Source: Rhizobacter terrae (GTDB lineage Bacteria; Pseudomonadota; Gammaproteobacteria; Burkholderiales; Burkholderiaceae_C). From it: a DNA stretch of 64,000 nucleotides. This document shows, piece after piece, positions 18,501 through 26,651 of the stretch. The position numbers and the translations under genes were made by a program. The stretch lies in assembly GCF_003852895.1 (NCBI RefSeq), contig NZ_QUSW01000001.1:930001-994000 (forward strand), written 5' to 3'. Numbering within the stretch: the first letter of the stretch is position 1; each line of letters opens with the position of its first letter. The notes beneath the pieces were generated by a model. It was not told where the DNA came from. It worked only from the letters and a program-made list of their open reading frames with translations, and searched no databases.

Positions 18501-19796
18501 GCCACCTGGCCATCGGCCGATGCGCCGGTGCAAGGCGTGCTGGAAGTGCAGGTGGCCAACCTCGGCACCTGGGGCCCGTGGGTGCCGGCGGGGTGGCGGC
18601 TGAATGGTGCGTTGCGCATCAGCGCGGGCATCGGCGGCAAGTTCGGTTCGCCCGAGTACACCGGCGAGATGCGCGGCAACGGCCTGGGCGTGCGCAACTT
18701 CCTCGAAGGCGTGAACGTGAGCGATGGCGAGGTGGCCATCGCGCTGCAGGGGCCCACGGCGCGCATCGACAAGTTCACCGCCAAGGCCGGCAGCGGCACG
18801 GTGGCGCTGGAGGGCAATGCTTCTCTGGGTGCGGAGCCCAAGGCGGTGCTCAAGCTCAAGGCCGACAAGTTCCAGCTGCTGGGGCGGGTGGACCGGCGCA
18901 TCGTGACCAGCGGCGAGGCGCAGCTCGAACTGGACAAGCGCAAGCTCGCGCTCAACGGCAAGTTCGGCATCGACGAAGGCTTGTTCGACTTCACGCGTTC
19001 CGACGCGCCCAGCCTGTCGGAAGACGTGCAGGTGGTGCGCAAGCAGGAGGACGAAGCGCCGGCATCCACCGCCAACCCCGCGCCCGAGCATGAGCTGAAA
19101 CTGAGCATCGACGTCGGCCTGGGCGAGCAGCTGCGGCTGCGCGGGCGCGGCATCGACACCGGCTTGCGCGGCGACCTGCACATCAGCTCGCCGAACAACC
19201 GCCTGGCCATCACCGGCACGGTGCAGGCGGTGGACGGGACCTATGCCGCGTACGGGCAGAAGCTCACCATCGACCGCGGGCTCATCACCTTCACCGGCGT
19301 GCCGGGCAACCCGCGGCTGGACATCGAGGCCACGCGGCCGAACACCGACGTGCGCGTGGGGGTGCAAGTGAGCGGCACGGCGCTGAACCCGCGCATCCGC
19401 CTGTTCTCGGAGCCGGAGATGTCGGAGATCGACAAGCTGTCATGGCTGGTGCTGGGGCGGGCGAGCGATGGGCTGGGGCGCACCGACACGGCCTTGCTGC
19501 AGCGGGCGGCGCTGGCGCTGCTGGCTGGCGAGGGTGGTGGTGTGAGTGATCAGCTCACCAAGGCCATCGGGCTGGATGAGGTGTCGCTGCGGCAGACGGA
19601 AGGTGAAGTGAAGGAGACGGTGGTGACGCTGGGCAAGCAGCTGTCGCGGCGGTGGTATGTGGGGTATGAGCGGAGCTTGAATGCGACGACTGGGACCTGG
19701 CAGTTGATTTATCGGATTGCGCAGCGGTTCACGTTGCGGGCGCAGACGGGGGCGGATAGTTCGTTGGATTTGATTTGGACTTGGCGGTGGCAGTGA
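15537..19796 (+). CDS. tamB: TamB, inner-membrane-anchored translocation/assembly module
   Basis: A 1419-residue protein, in the normal size range for TamB. A single N-terminal transmembrane segment (IAWLIGGLFALLLVLVIAG) anchors it in the inner membrane. The long beta-rich periplasmic body shows AsmA-like repeats, and the C-terminal DUF490/TamB domain includes GLGEQLRLRGRGIDTGLRG and ends in the aromatic tail WTWRWQ. It spans the periplasm to TamA. The ATG at 15537 lies 7 bp after the tamA stop. The final ~250 bp show relaxed codon choice with more T at third positions than the rest of the gene. Confidence 0.93.
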   Translation: MSDETATPEVPPEVPPKVQERRWRRRIAWLIGGLFALLLVLVIAGASGLWWSVRTDSGSAWVLSQLPGLKLEGGKGTLWGDYEADRIEFEIPGGGKVVLLKAGWRGLRIERAPWTDFKTKVVMQELHAQRVDLFLPASDKKEPAKPPQRLKLSVELDVGSLHAGEFHMAALGDKPLRDIQARLHLGDEHGALHRIDQLSITWDRLKASGSARIGTESPFALEVKLDLAQDAVTNADGKTAVPAWKASASLAGPLAQPTLQASVRAAPVASRPEQSLDLTAALKPFEAWPLGDLQARTKALDLSALASGLPVTSLSGEAHAKVTGLDQPASIVADLSNAEAGRWNEARLPVRSVKVEVHGQPKDVSIIDIHRLSAELGTKQQPGGRIEGKGQWTPRRWAVEAKLDGLQPSQLDARAASMVLSGPVTAVGTGFNGPIDQAKVDLKAQLTGQLPGKGATRLATLAVDGSWTLRRIDVRAAKAGVAGATAEFAGVASQAADRAPWQIKAQGALKDFDPAPWWPGMDDSPLRKGPNRLNATLDVDLSVPLQSAPTLADRLSLLRGRANASIGNSLLAGVPLAGSIGLRNTEGGTAAATVKLEAGANHIDVEGRLVASRNGAGDQWDVNIAAPALAQLAPLWKLGAAPSGETALSGTLNGKAQVKGRWPLVTTQGQLDAKDLHVGRTQVKAAQARWQVDSKSDSSADAVVDVTASVEQVSFSQALFKGTPPIDTAQLQLKGTMRSHHIELHGDTHALPPAWTEALQSRRTNAPAPSASAPSKADRNRTLANFVAQGGLFEAAAPKGGIAKGHWAGWRGSVQLLEVRSADTDLRPLLRTRDVSGEVQFANGPMRVVVQPGRATLAGANLRWQRIAWQAGVDGRPAQIDAQAELDPLPLAPFLQRAQPDFGWGGDLTVVGHLNLKSAPVFTADIVLERQAGDLTVTDESGKTQLLGLTDMRLGLDVHDGVWSFTQGLAGKTLGVAAGAFIARTAPQATWPSADAPVQGVLEVQVANLGTWGPWVPAGWRLNGALRISAGIGGKFGSPEYTGEMRGNGLGVRNFLEGVNVSDGEVAIALQGPTARIDKFTAKAGSGTVALEGNASLGAEPKAVLKLKADKFQLLGRVDRRIVTSGEAQLELDKRKLALNGKFGIDEGLFDFTRSDAPSLSEDVQVVRKQEDEAPASTANPAPEHELKLSIDVGLGEQLRLRGRGIDTGLRGDLHISSPNNRLAITGTVQAVDGTYAAYGQKLTIDRGLITFTGVPGNPRLDIEATRPNTDVRVGVQVSGTALNPRIRLFSEPEMSEIDKLSWLVLGRASDGLGRTDTALLQRAALALLAGEGGGVSDQLTKAIGLDEVSLRQTEGEVKETVVTLGKQLSRRWYVGYERSLNATTGTWQLIYRIAQRFTLRAQTGADSSLDLIWTWRWQ

Positions 19797-20020
19797 GTCT
19801 GAACGCCTGGAAGGACCCCACCTGCACAAGCAAGTGGCCTTCTGGTTGGCCAACTGGCGGCTTCAGCCAAAATGCCAGCCCATCAAAACTGGTGTTGGCT
19901 TACGATACTTGCGACCACGCCGGGTAGCGTCGTGGCGTCAAATCACCATGCCACCAAGGCCGTCATTGAGCGGCATCTGGATCGGTCAGATATGAGAAGC
20001 CGCGCCGGGAGGAGATCTGC

Positions 20021-21514
20021 GTGCCGATTCGTCTGCGCTTCCTGCTTGACACCAATATCCTGATCCCGTTGCAGGATTCCATGGCGGTGCTGCGCCCCAG
20101 CCTCGCCGACTTCATGCGACTGTGTAACGCCAACGGCCATCAACTGCTGTATCACCCGGCGTCGGTCGACGATATCCAGCGTGATCCAAGCGAAGATCGC
20201 CGTGCACGCACGCTGGCACGGCTGCCACAGTACACACTGCTACCCGAAGGTCCTACCTGCGAATGGAATACGCCCGACTTGTCGCCCAATGAGGCATGTG
20301 ATAACCGCATTCTGTGGGCGCTTAAACAAAACGCCGCCCACGCGCTCGTCACCGAGGACCAAGGCCTGCACAAAAAGGCGCGAGCGCACGGCCTGAGCGA
20401 CCGGGTCTACTACATCCAAGCAGCCGACGACTGGCTTAAGCGCCTGCATGAGCCGGGCACCGTCACGCTTCCGAACATCGAAGAAGTTGATCTCCACACG
20501 CTCACGCCGCAGCTTGATAGCGACTTCTTTACCAGCATTCGCGGCGACTATGCAGGCTTCAACGACTGGTTCCGCCGCATCGCCATGGAGGGGCGTCGGG
20601 CGTGGGTTTACCGTGAACCGGGTCAAGGGGAAATCCATGCAATCTGCATCTTCGTCGTCCAAACGAACGAGCAGGTCACTACCGATGGTCAAGTCCTGCA
20701 TGGCCCTGCGCTGAAGCTATGTACTTTCAAGGTAGGAGAAGCTGTCCGTGGCCGCAAGATCGGTGAGCTGTTCTTGCGAGCGGCCTTCCAGTACGCCACG
20801 CAGCACCTTTGCGAACACATCTTCCTGCACGCCAACACTCGCCAGCAAGATCATCTGACCAGTCTCATCGAGGACTTCGGCTTCGGAGAGATCGGCAACT
20901 ACCAGGGTGACGCAGTTTTCGTAAAGGACCACCCAGTGCGGCCACCCGCCGTCCAGATAAATGCGCTCGACTACGTCCGGCGCTACTACCCGCACTACAT
21001 CGGGGGTGTCGATGTCCAGAAGTTCATCATCCCAATCCTCCCAGAGTTTCACAGCATCCTTTTCCCGGACTGGCTAGTTCCGGGTAGGGCATTGCACGCT
21101 GGTCACCCTCAACGGCATGTGGGCAACGCGATCAAACTCGCCTACTTGTCAAACTCGCTGAGCAAGCTTCCCCAGCCGGGCGACGTAGTTCTTTTCTACC
21201 GCAGCCGGGACCAGAAGGCGATCACCACTCTAGGTGTCATCGAGCGCTACGAAACGATGGGACAGGCAGACGAAATCGCTCGCTTAGTGAGCCGGCGAAC
21301 GGTCTACACGGATGCCCAGATCGCAGAAATGACTCAAAAGAATGCAAGAGGCGAAACCAAAGTGATGCTATTCAGACACATCAAACACTTCGACAGCCCC
21401 GTCACCTACCAACAATTGCAGCGGCCATTGCGTGTTGTCAGCGGCCCCATCCAGTCCATCACTCACATTTCCGATGAATCTTTTTCCAGAATCCTCGCAG
21501 CAGCCGTCCGGTAG
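20021..21514 (+). CDS. PIN nuclease-like / GNAT / PUA-like (ASCH/EVE) fusion protein
   Basis: A 497-residue multidomain protein and the first gene of the accessory island. Residues 4-140 are a PIN-like domain (FLLDTNILIPL with Asp10, then ACDNRILWAL with Asp94 and LVTEDQGL with Glu112/Asp113), the acidic set of metal-dependent RNases. Residues about 160-305 resemble a GNAT acetyltransferase, with VRGRKIGELFLRAAF as the acetyl-CoA motif. Residues about 370-495 (PGDVVLFYRSRD, TTLGVIERYE) look like a PUA-superfamily ASCH/EVE module that would bind modified nucleic acid. The GTG start follows a strong GGGAGGAG site at 20007-20014. Domain calls come from motif reading; toxin or defence function is inference. 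Base composition is less GC-rich than the flanks. Confidence 0.78.
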   Translation: MPIRLRFLLDTNILIPLQDSMAVLRPSLADFMRLCNANGHQLLYHPASVDDIQRDPSEDRRARTLARLPQYTLLPEGPTCEWNTPDLSPNEACDNRILWALKQNAAHALVTEDQGLHKKARAHGLSDRVYYIQAADDWLKRLHEPGTVTLPNIEEVDLHTLTPQLDSDFFTSIRGDYAGFNDWFRRIAMEGRRAWVYREPGQGEIHAICIFVVQTNEQVTTDGQVLHGPALKLCTFKVGEAVRGRKIGELFLRAAFQYATQHLCEHIFLHANTRQQDHLTSLIEDFGFGEIGNYQGDAVFVKDHPVRPPAVQINALDYVRRYYPHYIGGVDVQKFIIPILPEFHSILFPDWLVPGRALHAGHPQRHVGNAIKLAYLSNSLSKLPQPGDVVLFYRSRDQKAITTLGVIERYETMGQADEIARLVSRRTVYTDAQIAEMTQKNARGETKVMLFRHIKHFDSPVTYQQLQRPLRVVSGPIQSITHISDESFSRILAAAVR

Positions 21515-21941
21515 GGCGGTCCTGCTATCGATCAAACCGAGGTATGCGGATTTGATCCTCGCGGGTACCAAGACCGTCGAGCTCCGGCGTAGCTGGCCGT
21601 CCAACGACGTTGGGGTGATGGTCATCTACTCATCTGCGCCGGTGCAGCGCCTGACCGGGATTGCGCTAATCAAGGAGATTCGAGAGTGCGACCCGGACAC
21701 CCTATGGGAGGTCGCGCAATCCCATGGTGGAGGCGTCACGGAAGAAGAGTTAAAAGAATACATCGGCAAGAAGAGGCTCGCCTATGGCGTCATGCTGGGG
21801 CGCGTCGTGCCCGCCGAAGTGCTGGTCGATCCCAAAGACCTGTTTCCAAACTTCACGCCGCCACAAGGCTTTTTATATCTGCCCCCACCGGACTACCAAC
21901 GGGTCATCATCGCCATGTTTCCGGGAGGTATCGACCTATGA
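21474..21941 (+). CDS. ASCH-domain protein
   Basis: A 155-residue protein whose core VLLSIKPRYADLILAG followed by TKTVELRR is the ASCH-domain signature (PUA-like beta-barrel that binds RNA or modified nucleotides). A later segment IALIKEIRE and the C-terminal VLVDPKDLF complete the fold. The start ATG at 21474 lies 41 bp inside the 3' end of the preceding fusion gene, and the stop overlaps the start of the kinase gene (ATGA), so the three genes form a tightly coupled operon. It may read the product or target of the neighbouring enzymes. The exact start is uncertain because no clear ribosome-binding site precedes it. Confidence 0.78.
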   Translation: MNLFPESSQQPSGRAVLLSIKPRYADLILAGTKTVELRRSWPSNDVGVMVIYSSAPVQRLTGIALIKEIRECDPDTLWEVAQSHGGGVTEEELKEYIGKKRLAYGVMLGRVVPAEVLVDPKDLFPNFTPPQGFLYLPPPDYQRVIIAMFPGGIDL

Positions 21942-22471
21942 ACATCTTTGTTGCCGGCATCCACGGCGTGGGCAAGACCTATTTGGCAAAGCGCCTACCG
22001 CCGGCGAGTGGGTTGATGCACAAATCGGCGAGCGTGCTCATCAAGGAAGAACGCGCCTTGCCGGAGTGGAACACTGACAAGCGCGTCGCCGACGTGGACG
22101 GGAACCAGGTCGCCCTGGCCAAAGCAGTCGCTCGCTACAACGCTGAGGGGACAGCGTTACTCCTAGATGGCCATTTCGTTCTGGTGGGGCAGAACGGACT
22201 GTTCGTCCCTCTGGGTGCTGATGTCTTCAAAGCGCTGAATCTAAGCGCGATCGTGCTGATCGAAGCACCGCCGGATGTCGTGGCGGGACGTGTCACCCAG
22301 CGTGATGAGCTTCATCGAGATTCCGCTTGGCTTACCGATTTCATGGCCAAGGAGCGCACTCAAGCAGAACTGGTTTGCGCAGAGCTGAACCTGCCGCTCA
22401 CTGTCCTCAACTCTCCGAGCGACGCCGACTTCGCATTCGCCATTGCCTCACTGGCCAGAGACCGCGGCTGA
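21938..22471 (+). CDS. P-loop nucleotide kinase-like protein (AAA_18 type)
   Basis: A 177-residue protein with the P-loop GIHGVGKTY near residue 7, a Walker B-like LLLDGHF, and a lid with arginines (GRVTQRDELHR). The layout matches small P-loop kinases such as adenylate, nucleoside or polynucleotide kinases of the AAA_18/AAA_33 groups. A GGGAGG ribosome-binding site at 21923 precedes the ATG at 21938, which overlaps the stop of the ASCH gene. In this operon a role in phosphorylating a nucleic-acid end or a nucleotide is plausible but not shown. Confidence 0.78.
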   Translation: MNIFVAGIHGVGKTYLAKRLPPASGLMHKSASVLIKEERALPEWNTDKRVADVDGNQVALAKAVARYNAEGTALLLDGHFVLVGQNGLFVPLGADVFKALNLSAIVLIEAPPDVVAGRVTQRDELHRDSAWLTDFMAKERTQAELVCAELNLPLTVLNSPSDADFAFAIASLARDRG

Positions 22472-22526
22472 TGATCAGCTAGTCAAAGAAGGATCGGTCC
22501 GCCGCACCACATCGCACCGAAACCTC

Positions 22527-23471
22527 TTGAAGCCGCGACCATTCCTTGTCACTGCGAGCCGGTGGAAACCCATCAGCCAACCGCTCTACCCGTGGGTCGA
22601 AAGCATGGACAGAATCATGCAGCATGAGCGTCTGGAGGACATGCCCGGCCCTCTTATTCACATGTTTTCGGACTACGGTGGCAGGCACAAGGCAAGCCTG
22701 TACGAGACGACGGCCGTGCTCTATATGGACGTCAACAACTCCGCGTCTTGGCAGGCTGATCGGCTTCGGGTCCGGCAGCGCTACCTGCCGGACGGTAGGC
22801 GCATGTCCTTTAAGGGGCTGAACGACGTGATGAAGCAGCAGGCCTTGATTCCGTTTCTCGAGGCCACGGATGCGATCCCGGGCGTCCTTCTCGTCGTTGC
22901 CGTGCACAAGTCGGTAAAGAACTTGTGTTGGGGCAACGAACTTCGCACGAGTTGGCCTAACACAAAGACCCTCCACCACAGGTGGAGCCCTCGCGCATTC
23001 GAGCGGGCTCTCTCTGTCGCGCACCTCGTCGGCCTGATGGTGGGGGGCCTATCCACTTCTGGCCAGGAGATTTATTGGTTCTCTGATGAGGATGAGCTGC
23101 TCGCCAATCAGAAAGCCTCTAAAGACGTTGGCAGCTTCTTGTCCCTCTTTTCCAGCGCCTACGTGACGCACCCCTTGAAGCAGGTTGGATTGGGTACCAC
23201 GGCAATCGATGAGGGCGACCGGTATGAGGAAGACCACGTGACGATCACCGACCTTGCAGCGGGAGCCGCGGCGGACATGCTCACTGAACTGGCGAGGCAC
23301 GCAGGCAGTATTCCAACGGGGATTGCGGTGGAATTCCACGGTCAATTCAGTCCGAAGACTAATGTCATCACCTCGTGGCTTGGCGATTCGCGATGCCGCC
23401 TCAAGAAGGTCTTAATGGTCTTCGATCCCCGAGGAACCACTGGCTTCTGGGTGATGCGCTTGAACTGGTAG
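22527..23471 (+). CDS. Unknown protein, possible RNase H-like (DUF3800-related) fold
   Basis: A protein of about 314 residues if translation starts at the TTG at 22527. The frame is open from 22443, and an ATG at 22605 is an alternative; none has a convincing ribosome-binding site. It contains HMFSDYGGRHK followed by YETTAVLYMD, reminiscent of the first acidic beta-hairpin of RNase H-like proteins such as DUF3800. Later come FKGLNDVMKQQALIPF and IYWFSDEDELLANQ, which would supply more acidic residues. I do not recognise the family with confidence. It follows the kinase gene directly on the same strand and converges on the minus-strand TcmP gene. Confidence 0.6.
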   Translation: MKPRPFLVTASRWKPISQPLYPWVESMDRIMQHERLEDMPGPLIHMFSDYGGRHKASLYETTAVLYMDVNNSASWQADRLRVRQRYLPDGRRMSFKGLNDVMKQQALIPFLEATDAIPGVLLVVAVHKSVKNLCWGNELRTSWPNTKTLHHRWSPRAFERALSVAHLVGLMVGGLSTSGQEIYWFSDEDELLANQKASKDVGSFLSLFSSAYVTHPLKQVGLGTTAIDEGDRYEEDHVTITDLAAGAAADMLTELARHAGSIPTGIAVEFHGQFSPKTNVITSWLGDSRCRLKKVLMVFDPRGTTGFWVMRLNW

Positions 23472-23525
23472 CGCCTTAGGCTCCCGCCGCCTAGTGGTCG
23501 ACCTGACTCTCAACCTGTCTTTCGC

Positions 23526-24785
23526 CTAGAACATCAGCCGGATCTGCCTGTTCAGACGCAGCACGTGGTCCGGCTTCAGGTGCACACGGGCACGGGACTC
23601 GTCGCCGTCTTCGCCGAGCACCTGGATCTCGTTCAGCTGGCTCAGCTTCAGCAGCGTCGATTCGACCATCATCCGTGTGGCGGGCGTCGTGTTGATCAAC
23701 TGCAGAAAGAACTGCTCAAAGCTGATGTCTTCCGCGATATCGAACAGCATCACCGGGATCTGCTCCAGCATCGTGTCCTGACTGACTGAGGCGGCGACCT
23801 CGCTGAAATCGAACCCACCTTGCAGCTGGTCCTTACTGTCGATCTTGGTGATATAGCCAGTGCTGAACATGTGGAATCCGGCGCGACCGTAGTGAGAGAA
23901 GTGGTTCGAGTGGTTCCAGTGAGTGGTGGCCATCACGTCGCGAGCCTTCCAGTGCTGGGACAAGTGCAGCAGCCAGAAGTCCCCATGCCCACGCTGCGGC
24001 CGAACGAAGAAGGGTGTGTAGAACTTGGCTGAGCACTGGCTGGTCAGGCTCTGGTAGAGGGACGACTGCAGGTGCACGCGCCACTTGGGCGACTTTTTCA
24101 TCTCGTCGATTTCAGCCGCCGTCATGCCACCGCGAATGCCTGTGGCCTGCTCGAAGCCGGCTAGGTTGACCTCGTTTAGGTAGCTGATCAGTGCGTCGAT
24201 GTAGAAGGTGAGAATGACCTCTGCATGCGGGAGCGTCGCGAAGATGTCTCGTAGGCAATGCATAGGCACACGGGAGTAGCCGTATTGGTCCAGCACGAAG
24301 ATCGCCCGGCCGGAGATGCGGCTACGTCCCTTGGCGCGCTGGATGGTGGCCGCGCAGTGCTGGTCGAACTGCCCCTTGACGAGTTGGATCTTGCCGGCCG
24401 CCAGCGCAGCGCCATAGTTGCGATCCTTGAGTAGCCGCTCAAGGTAGTCCAACGTTGTCTTGCTCTTGTCGATGCAGATTAGCTCGACGTCGAGATCGAT
24501 TGGCTTACGCCGTTCCTGGCGCGTCTCTATGAGCAGAGTGGCCTCGCGAATCGCGTTCAGTATCACCAGCGGAGAGCCGGGCACTTCGTGCCCGGACTCA
24601 CTGATGTACAGGCCGCCTCCGCAGAAGCCGTCGACGATGGTGAGCTTGATCCTGTCCTGGTGCGGCATCGCTACCAGCGTCAGGAAGTAATCGATCAAGT
24701 AGTTGCGCAGGAGCGCATGCTTGACCTCGCTGTGCCGTTTGACCGGCGGGGGTGGACTCCCCCACTTCCAGGCGTAGTGTGACAT
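23526..24785 (-). CDS. TcmP family protein (three-Cys-motif partner), copy 1
   Basis: A 419-residue protein of the TcmP family, named for its constant pairing with three-cysteine-motif proteins. The N-terminal part is Rossmann-like, with a methyltransferase-style motif VDGFCGGG (51-58), an acidic strand LICIDKS and a motif-IV-like FVLDQYGYS (163-171). The C-terminal third is helical and charged. No function has been established for the family; the fold suggests a methyltransferase or nuclease acting on nucleic acid. It is the last gene of a three-gene minus-strand set: TcmP copy 2, DUF5131, TcmP copy 1, with an 87-bp gap from DUF5131. The ATG at 24785 starts MSHYAWKWG. Confidence 0.82.
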   Translation of the reverse strand: MSHYAWKWGSPPPPVKRHSEVKHALLRNYLIDYFLTLVAMPHQDRIKLTIVDGFCGGGLYISESGHEVPGSPLVILNAIREATLLIETRQERRKPIDLDVELICIDKSKTTLDYLERLLKDRNYGAALAAGKIQLVKGQFDQHCAATIQRAKGRSRISGRAIFVLDQYGYSRVPMHCLRDIFATLPHAEVILTFYIDALISYLNEVNLAGFEQATGIRGGMTAAEIDEMKKSPKWRVHLQSSLYQSLTSQCSAKFYTPFFVRPQRGHGDFWLLHLSQHWKARDVMATTHWNHSNHFSHYGRAGFHMFSTGYITKIDSKDQLQGGFDFSEVAASVSQDTMLEQIPVMLFDIAEDISFEQFFLQLINTTPATRMMVESTLLKLSQLNEIQVLGEDGDESRARVHLKPDHVLRLNRQIRLMF

Positions 24786-24872
24786 TGACCGGCACGCTGG
24801 ACGCGCTCTTGTCTTCCCTACCTGGGAATGTGCCTGTGTCGGGCAGGCACAGCAAGATCGCTGTGGTACCGC

Positions 24873-25631
24873 TCAGACAGCATGGATCTGTATGACAGCC
24901 TCGGCCGGCATCTCGTCCCAAGTGCGCCCGTTAAGCTCACGGCCATTGGCCGCCTTGGCACGCTTTTTCCCGTCCGCACCCCAGCCGCCCCACTGCTTGA
25001 AGAAGAACGCAACGTCCTGCTGCTGGCATTGCGTCCGTATGGACTCCACCCATTCCGTCTTCATCGGTCTGGCCTTCGGGCCAGACTCGCCACCTACGAT
25101 CACCCAGTGAATGTCGGTCAAGTCTAGCTCTCCGACATCTGCCAGCAGGGGCTCCACCGACAGGAATCGGATGCGCGCCGGCACCGTGCGCAGGTAGTCA
25201 ATGCGCGGCACGCCATACCTCCGGTCCTCAACTGAGACGCCCAGCCACGCATTGGCCGGTACAGAACGGTTGCGGAAGAAGCGCACCATTCGAGCCCCGC
25301 GTTTTGTCAGGATCTGGTACGTGTGATGCGGTGTGTGCTCGATCACCTCGAAAACCTTTTCGATGAAGGACTCCGGTACGCGGTCGTGGAACAAATCTGA
25401 CATCGAGTTAACGAAGTAGACGGTGGACTTCTTACGCTTGTAAGGGTCGCCCAGTCGCTCCGGCAGTAGCGTCAGTGCGAACCCATTTGCATAGCCCGGC
25501 GTGCCCATCGCATTCAGGCGCTTGGCCATGGTCTCGGCGTAGCAGTGCTTGCAGCCCGGTGAGATCTTGGTGCAACCCACCGTGGGGTTCCAAGTTTGCT
25601 CGGTCCATTCAATTTTGCTGGTGGTTGTCAT
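24873..25631 (-). CDS. DUF5131/phage Gp37-like three-Cys-motif protein
   Basis: A 252-residue protein of the DUF5131 (Gp37/Gp68) family. The three cysteines Cys20, Cys27 and Cys30 occur in GCTKISPGCKHCYAE, that is C-x6-C-x2-C. This resembles a radical-SAM iron-sulfur cluster site with unusual spacing. The context IEWTEQTWNPTVGC, TVYFVNSMSDLFHD and LTKRGARM is typical of the family. These proteins are found in phages and mobile islands and pair with TcmP; a radical-SAM-like chemistry on nucleic acid is a hypothesis. Two TcmP genes flank it here. The start ATG at 25631 fits the conserved N-terminus. Confidence 0.85.
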   Translation of the reverse strand: MTTTSKIEWTEQTWNPTVGCTKISPGCKHCYAETMAKRLNAMGTPGYANGFALTLLPERLGDPYKRKKSTVYFVNSMSDLFHDRVPESFIEKVFEVIEHTPHHTYQILTKRGARMVRFFRNRSVPANAWLGVSVEDRRYGVPRIDYLRTVPARIRFLSVEPLLADVGELDLTDIHWVIVGGESGPKARPMKTEWVESIRTQCQQQDVAFFFKQWGGWGADGKKRAKAANGRELNGRTWDEMPAEAVIQIHAV

Positions 25632-25802
25632 CGCAATACTCCCTACCTTGCAAGCTTAGTCGGGACATTCGCCTCTCGGCCATAGGTGCGGACGATGCCC
25701 CTGGCAACGTCAATGATGTCCAGAGCCTGACAGGGCGTAATCTAGCCCGGCCGATCCCCATGGGACGCTAGGACGTCTGGGCCACCGAAACCCTGAGGTG
25801 GC

Positions 25803-26651
25803 CTAGAAGAGTTCGCGGTTCTGGTCTCGGGCAATGTCGCCCCAGATGCGGTTCGGCAGCGGGTGCCGGGAGAAGAACACGAGTCGGTAGATGGCGCGCC
25901 CCTCGCCGTCGGTGATGCGCGGCATCCGCGAACTGACGATGAAGCCTAGATCCTTTACCCTGGAGCACCACTCCTCGAAAAACCAGTTCGGCAGACTCTG
26001 TTTGGATAGTTCGTCGGCGGGGAGACGGGTGCGCCAACCCGGCAGCGCATCCCTGAACCTGTCGCGGCAGGGATTCATCTCCATGTCGATGTTGCGGTGG
26101 AGGTCCATGATGCTGAAATGCACCGCGAAATCTACGTGCTGCAGCTTAGCCAGCCGCTCGATGATCGAGAACGACAGGTACTCGAGGTTGTACGGGTCGA
26201 TGTATGCCAGCACGAGGGCACCGAACGGCACGGCCTTGATCATCGAATCGACCGTTTCGTAGGCAGCACCTACAAATTTTTGGACCGGTGCACCATGCGC
26301 CATAAGCCGCAGTTCGTTCGCGGCCGCGCGGTCTGGATCAATATCTCCCACCAGCACCCGCGTGAATGGAGCGCCAGACAGCACAGACTGGCGGTAAGCG
26401 ACTACGGTACCGCCATCACGGGAGATCGTCTCGCCCAAAACCTGGACCCGACCGGGACCGCAGAATGGATCGAGGAGAACCCTGTTCTTGAAGCCCTTCC
26501 AGGCTTCTCTTGTGGCGTTCAGGTAGAGGCAAAGGTAGCGGTGCTTCTCAAATGGCACCCATTCGCCCACGCCGCGCCCATGCTTGCCTCGTTCGATCGG
26601 AAGATCAGGATGGGTGTCGGGCTCCCAGACGTCTACGGCTTCTGCAATCAA
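25803..26651 (-). CDS. TcmP family protein, copy 2
   Basis: A 282-residue protein, shorter than the first TcmP. It carries LLDPFCGPGRV (59-69), a second strand VLVGDIDPDRA and the motif-IV-like AYIDPYNLEYL (149-159), so it is Rossmann-like and methyltransferase-like. Sequence similarity to copy 1 appears low, so the two are probably diverged specialised subunits and not a recent duplication. The start is a TTG at 26651 with GGGAG upstream on the minus strand. It overlaps the stop of a small upstream reading frame by TTGA, hinting at coupling. A 171-bp gap separates it from the DUF5131 gene. Confidence 0.78.
   Translation of the reverse strand: MIAEAVDVWEPDTHPDLPIERGKHGRGVGEWVPFEKHRYLCLYLNATREAWKGFKNRVLLDPFCGPGRVQVLGETISRDGGTVVAYRQSVLSGAPFTRVLVGDIDPDRAAANELRLMAHGAPVQKFVGAAYETVDSMIKAVPFGALVLAYIDPYNLEYLSFSIIERLAKLQHVDFAVHFSIMDLHRNIDMEMNPCRDRFRDALPGWRTRLPADELSKQSLPNWFFEEWCSRVKDLGFIVSSRMPRITDGEGRAIYRLVFFSRHPLPNRIWGDIARDQNRELF

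Noticed and set aside
15360-19367. A 1335-codon open frame on the minus strand opposite tamB
   Set aside because: Its translation is a His/Arg/Ala-rich sequence with no domains, the usual antisense shadow of a long high-GC gene. TamB on the plus strand has full family features.
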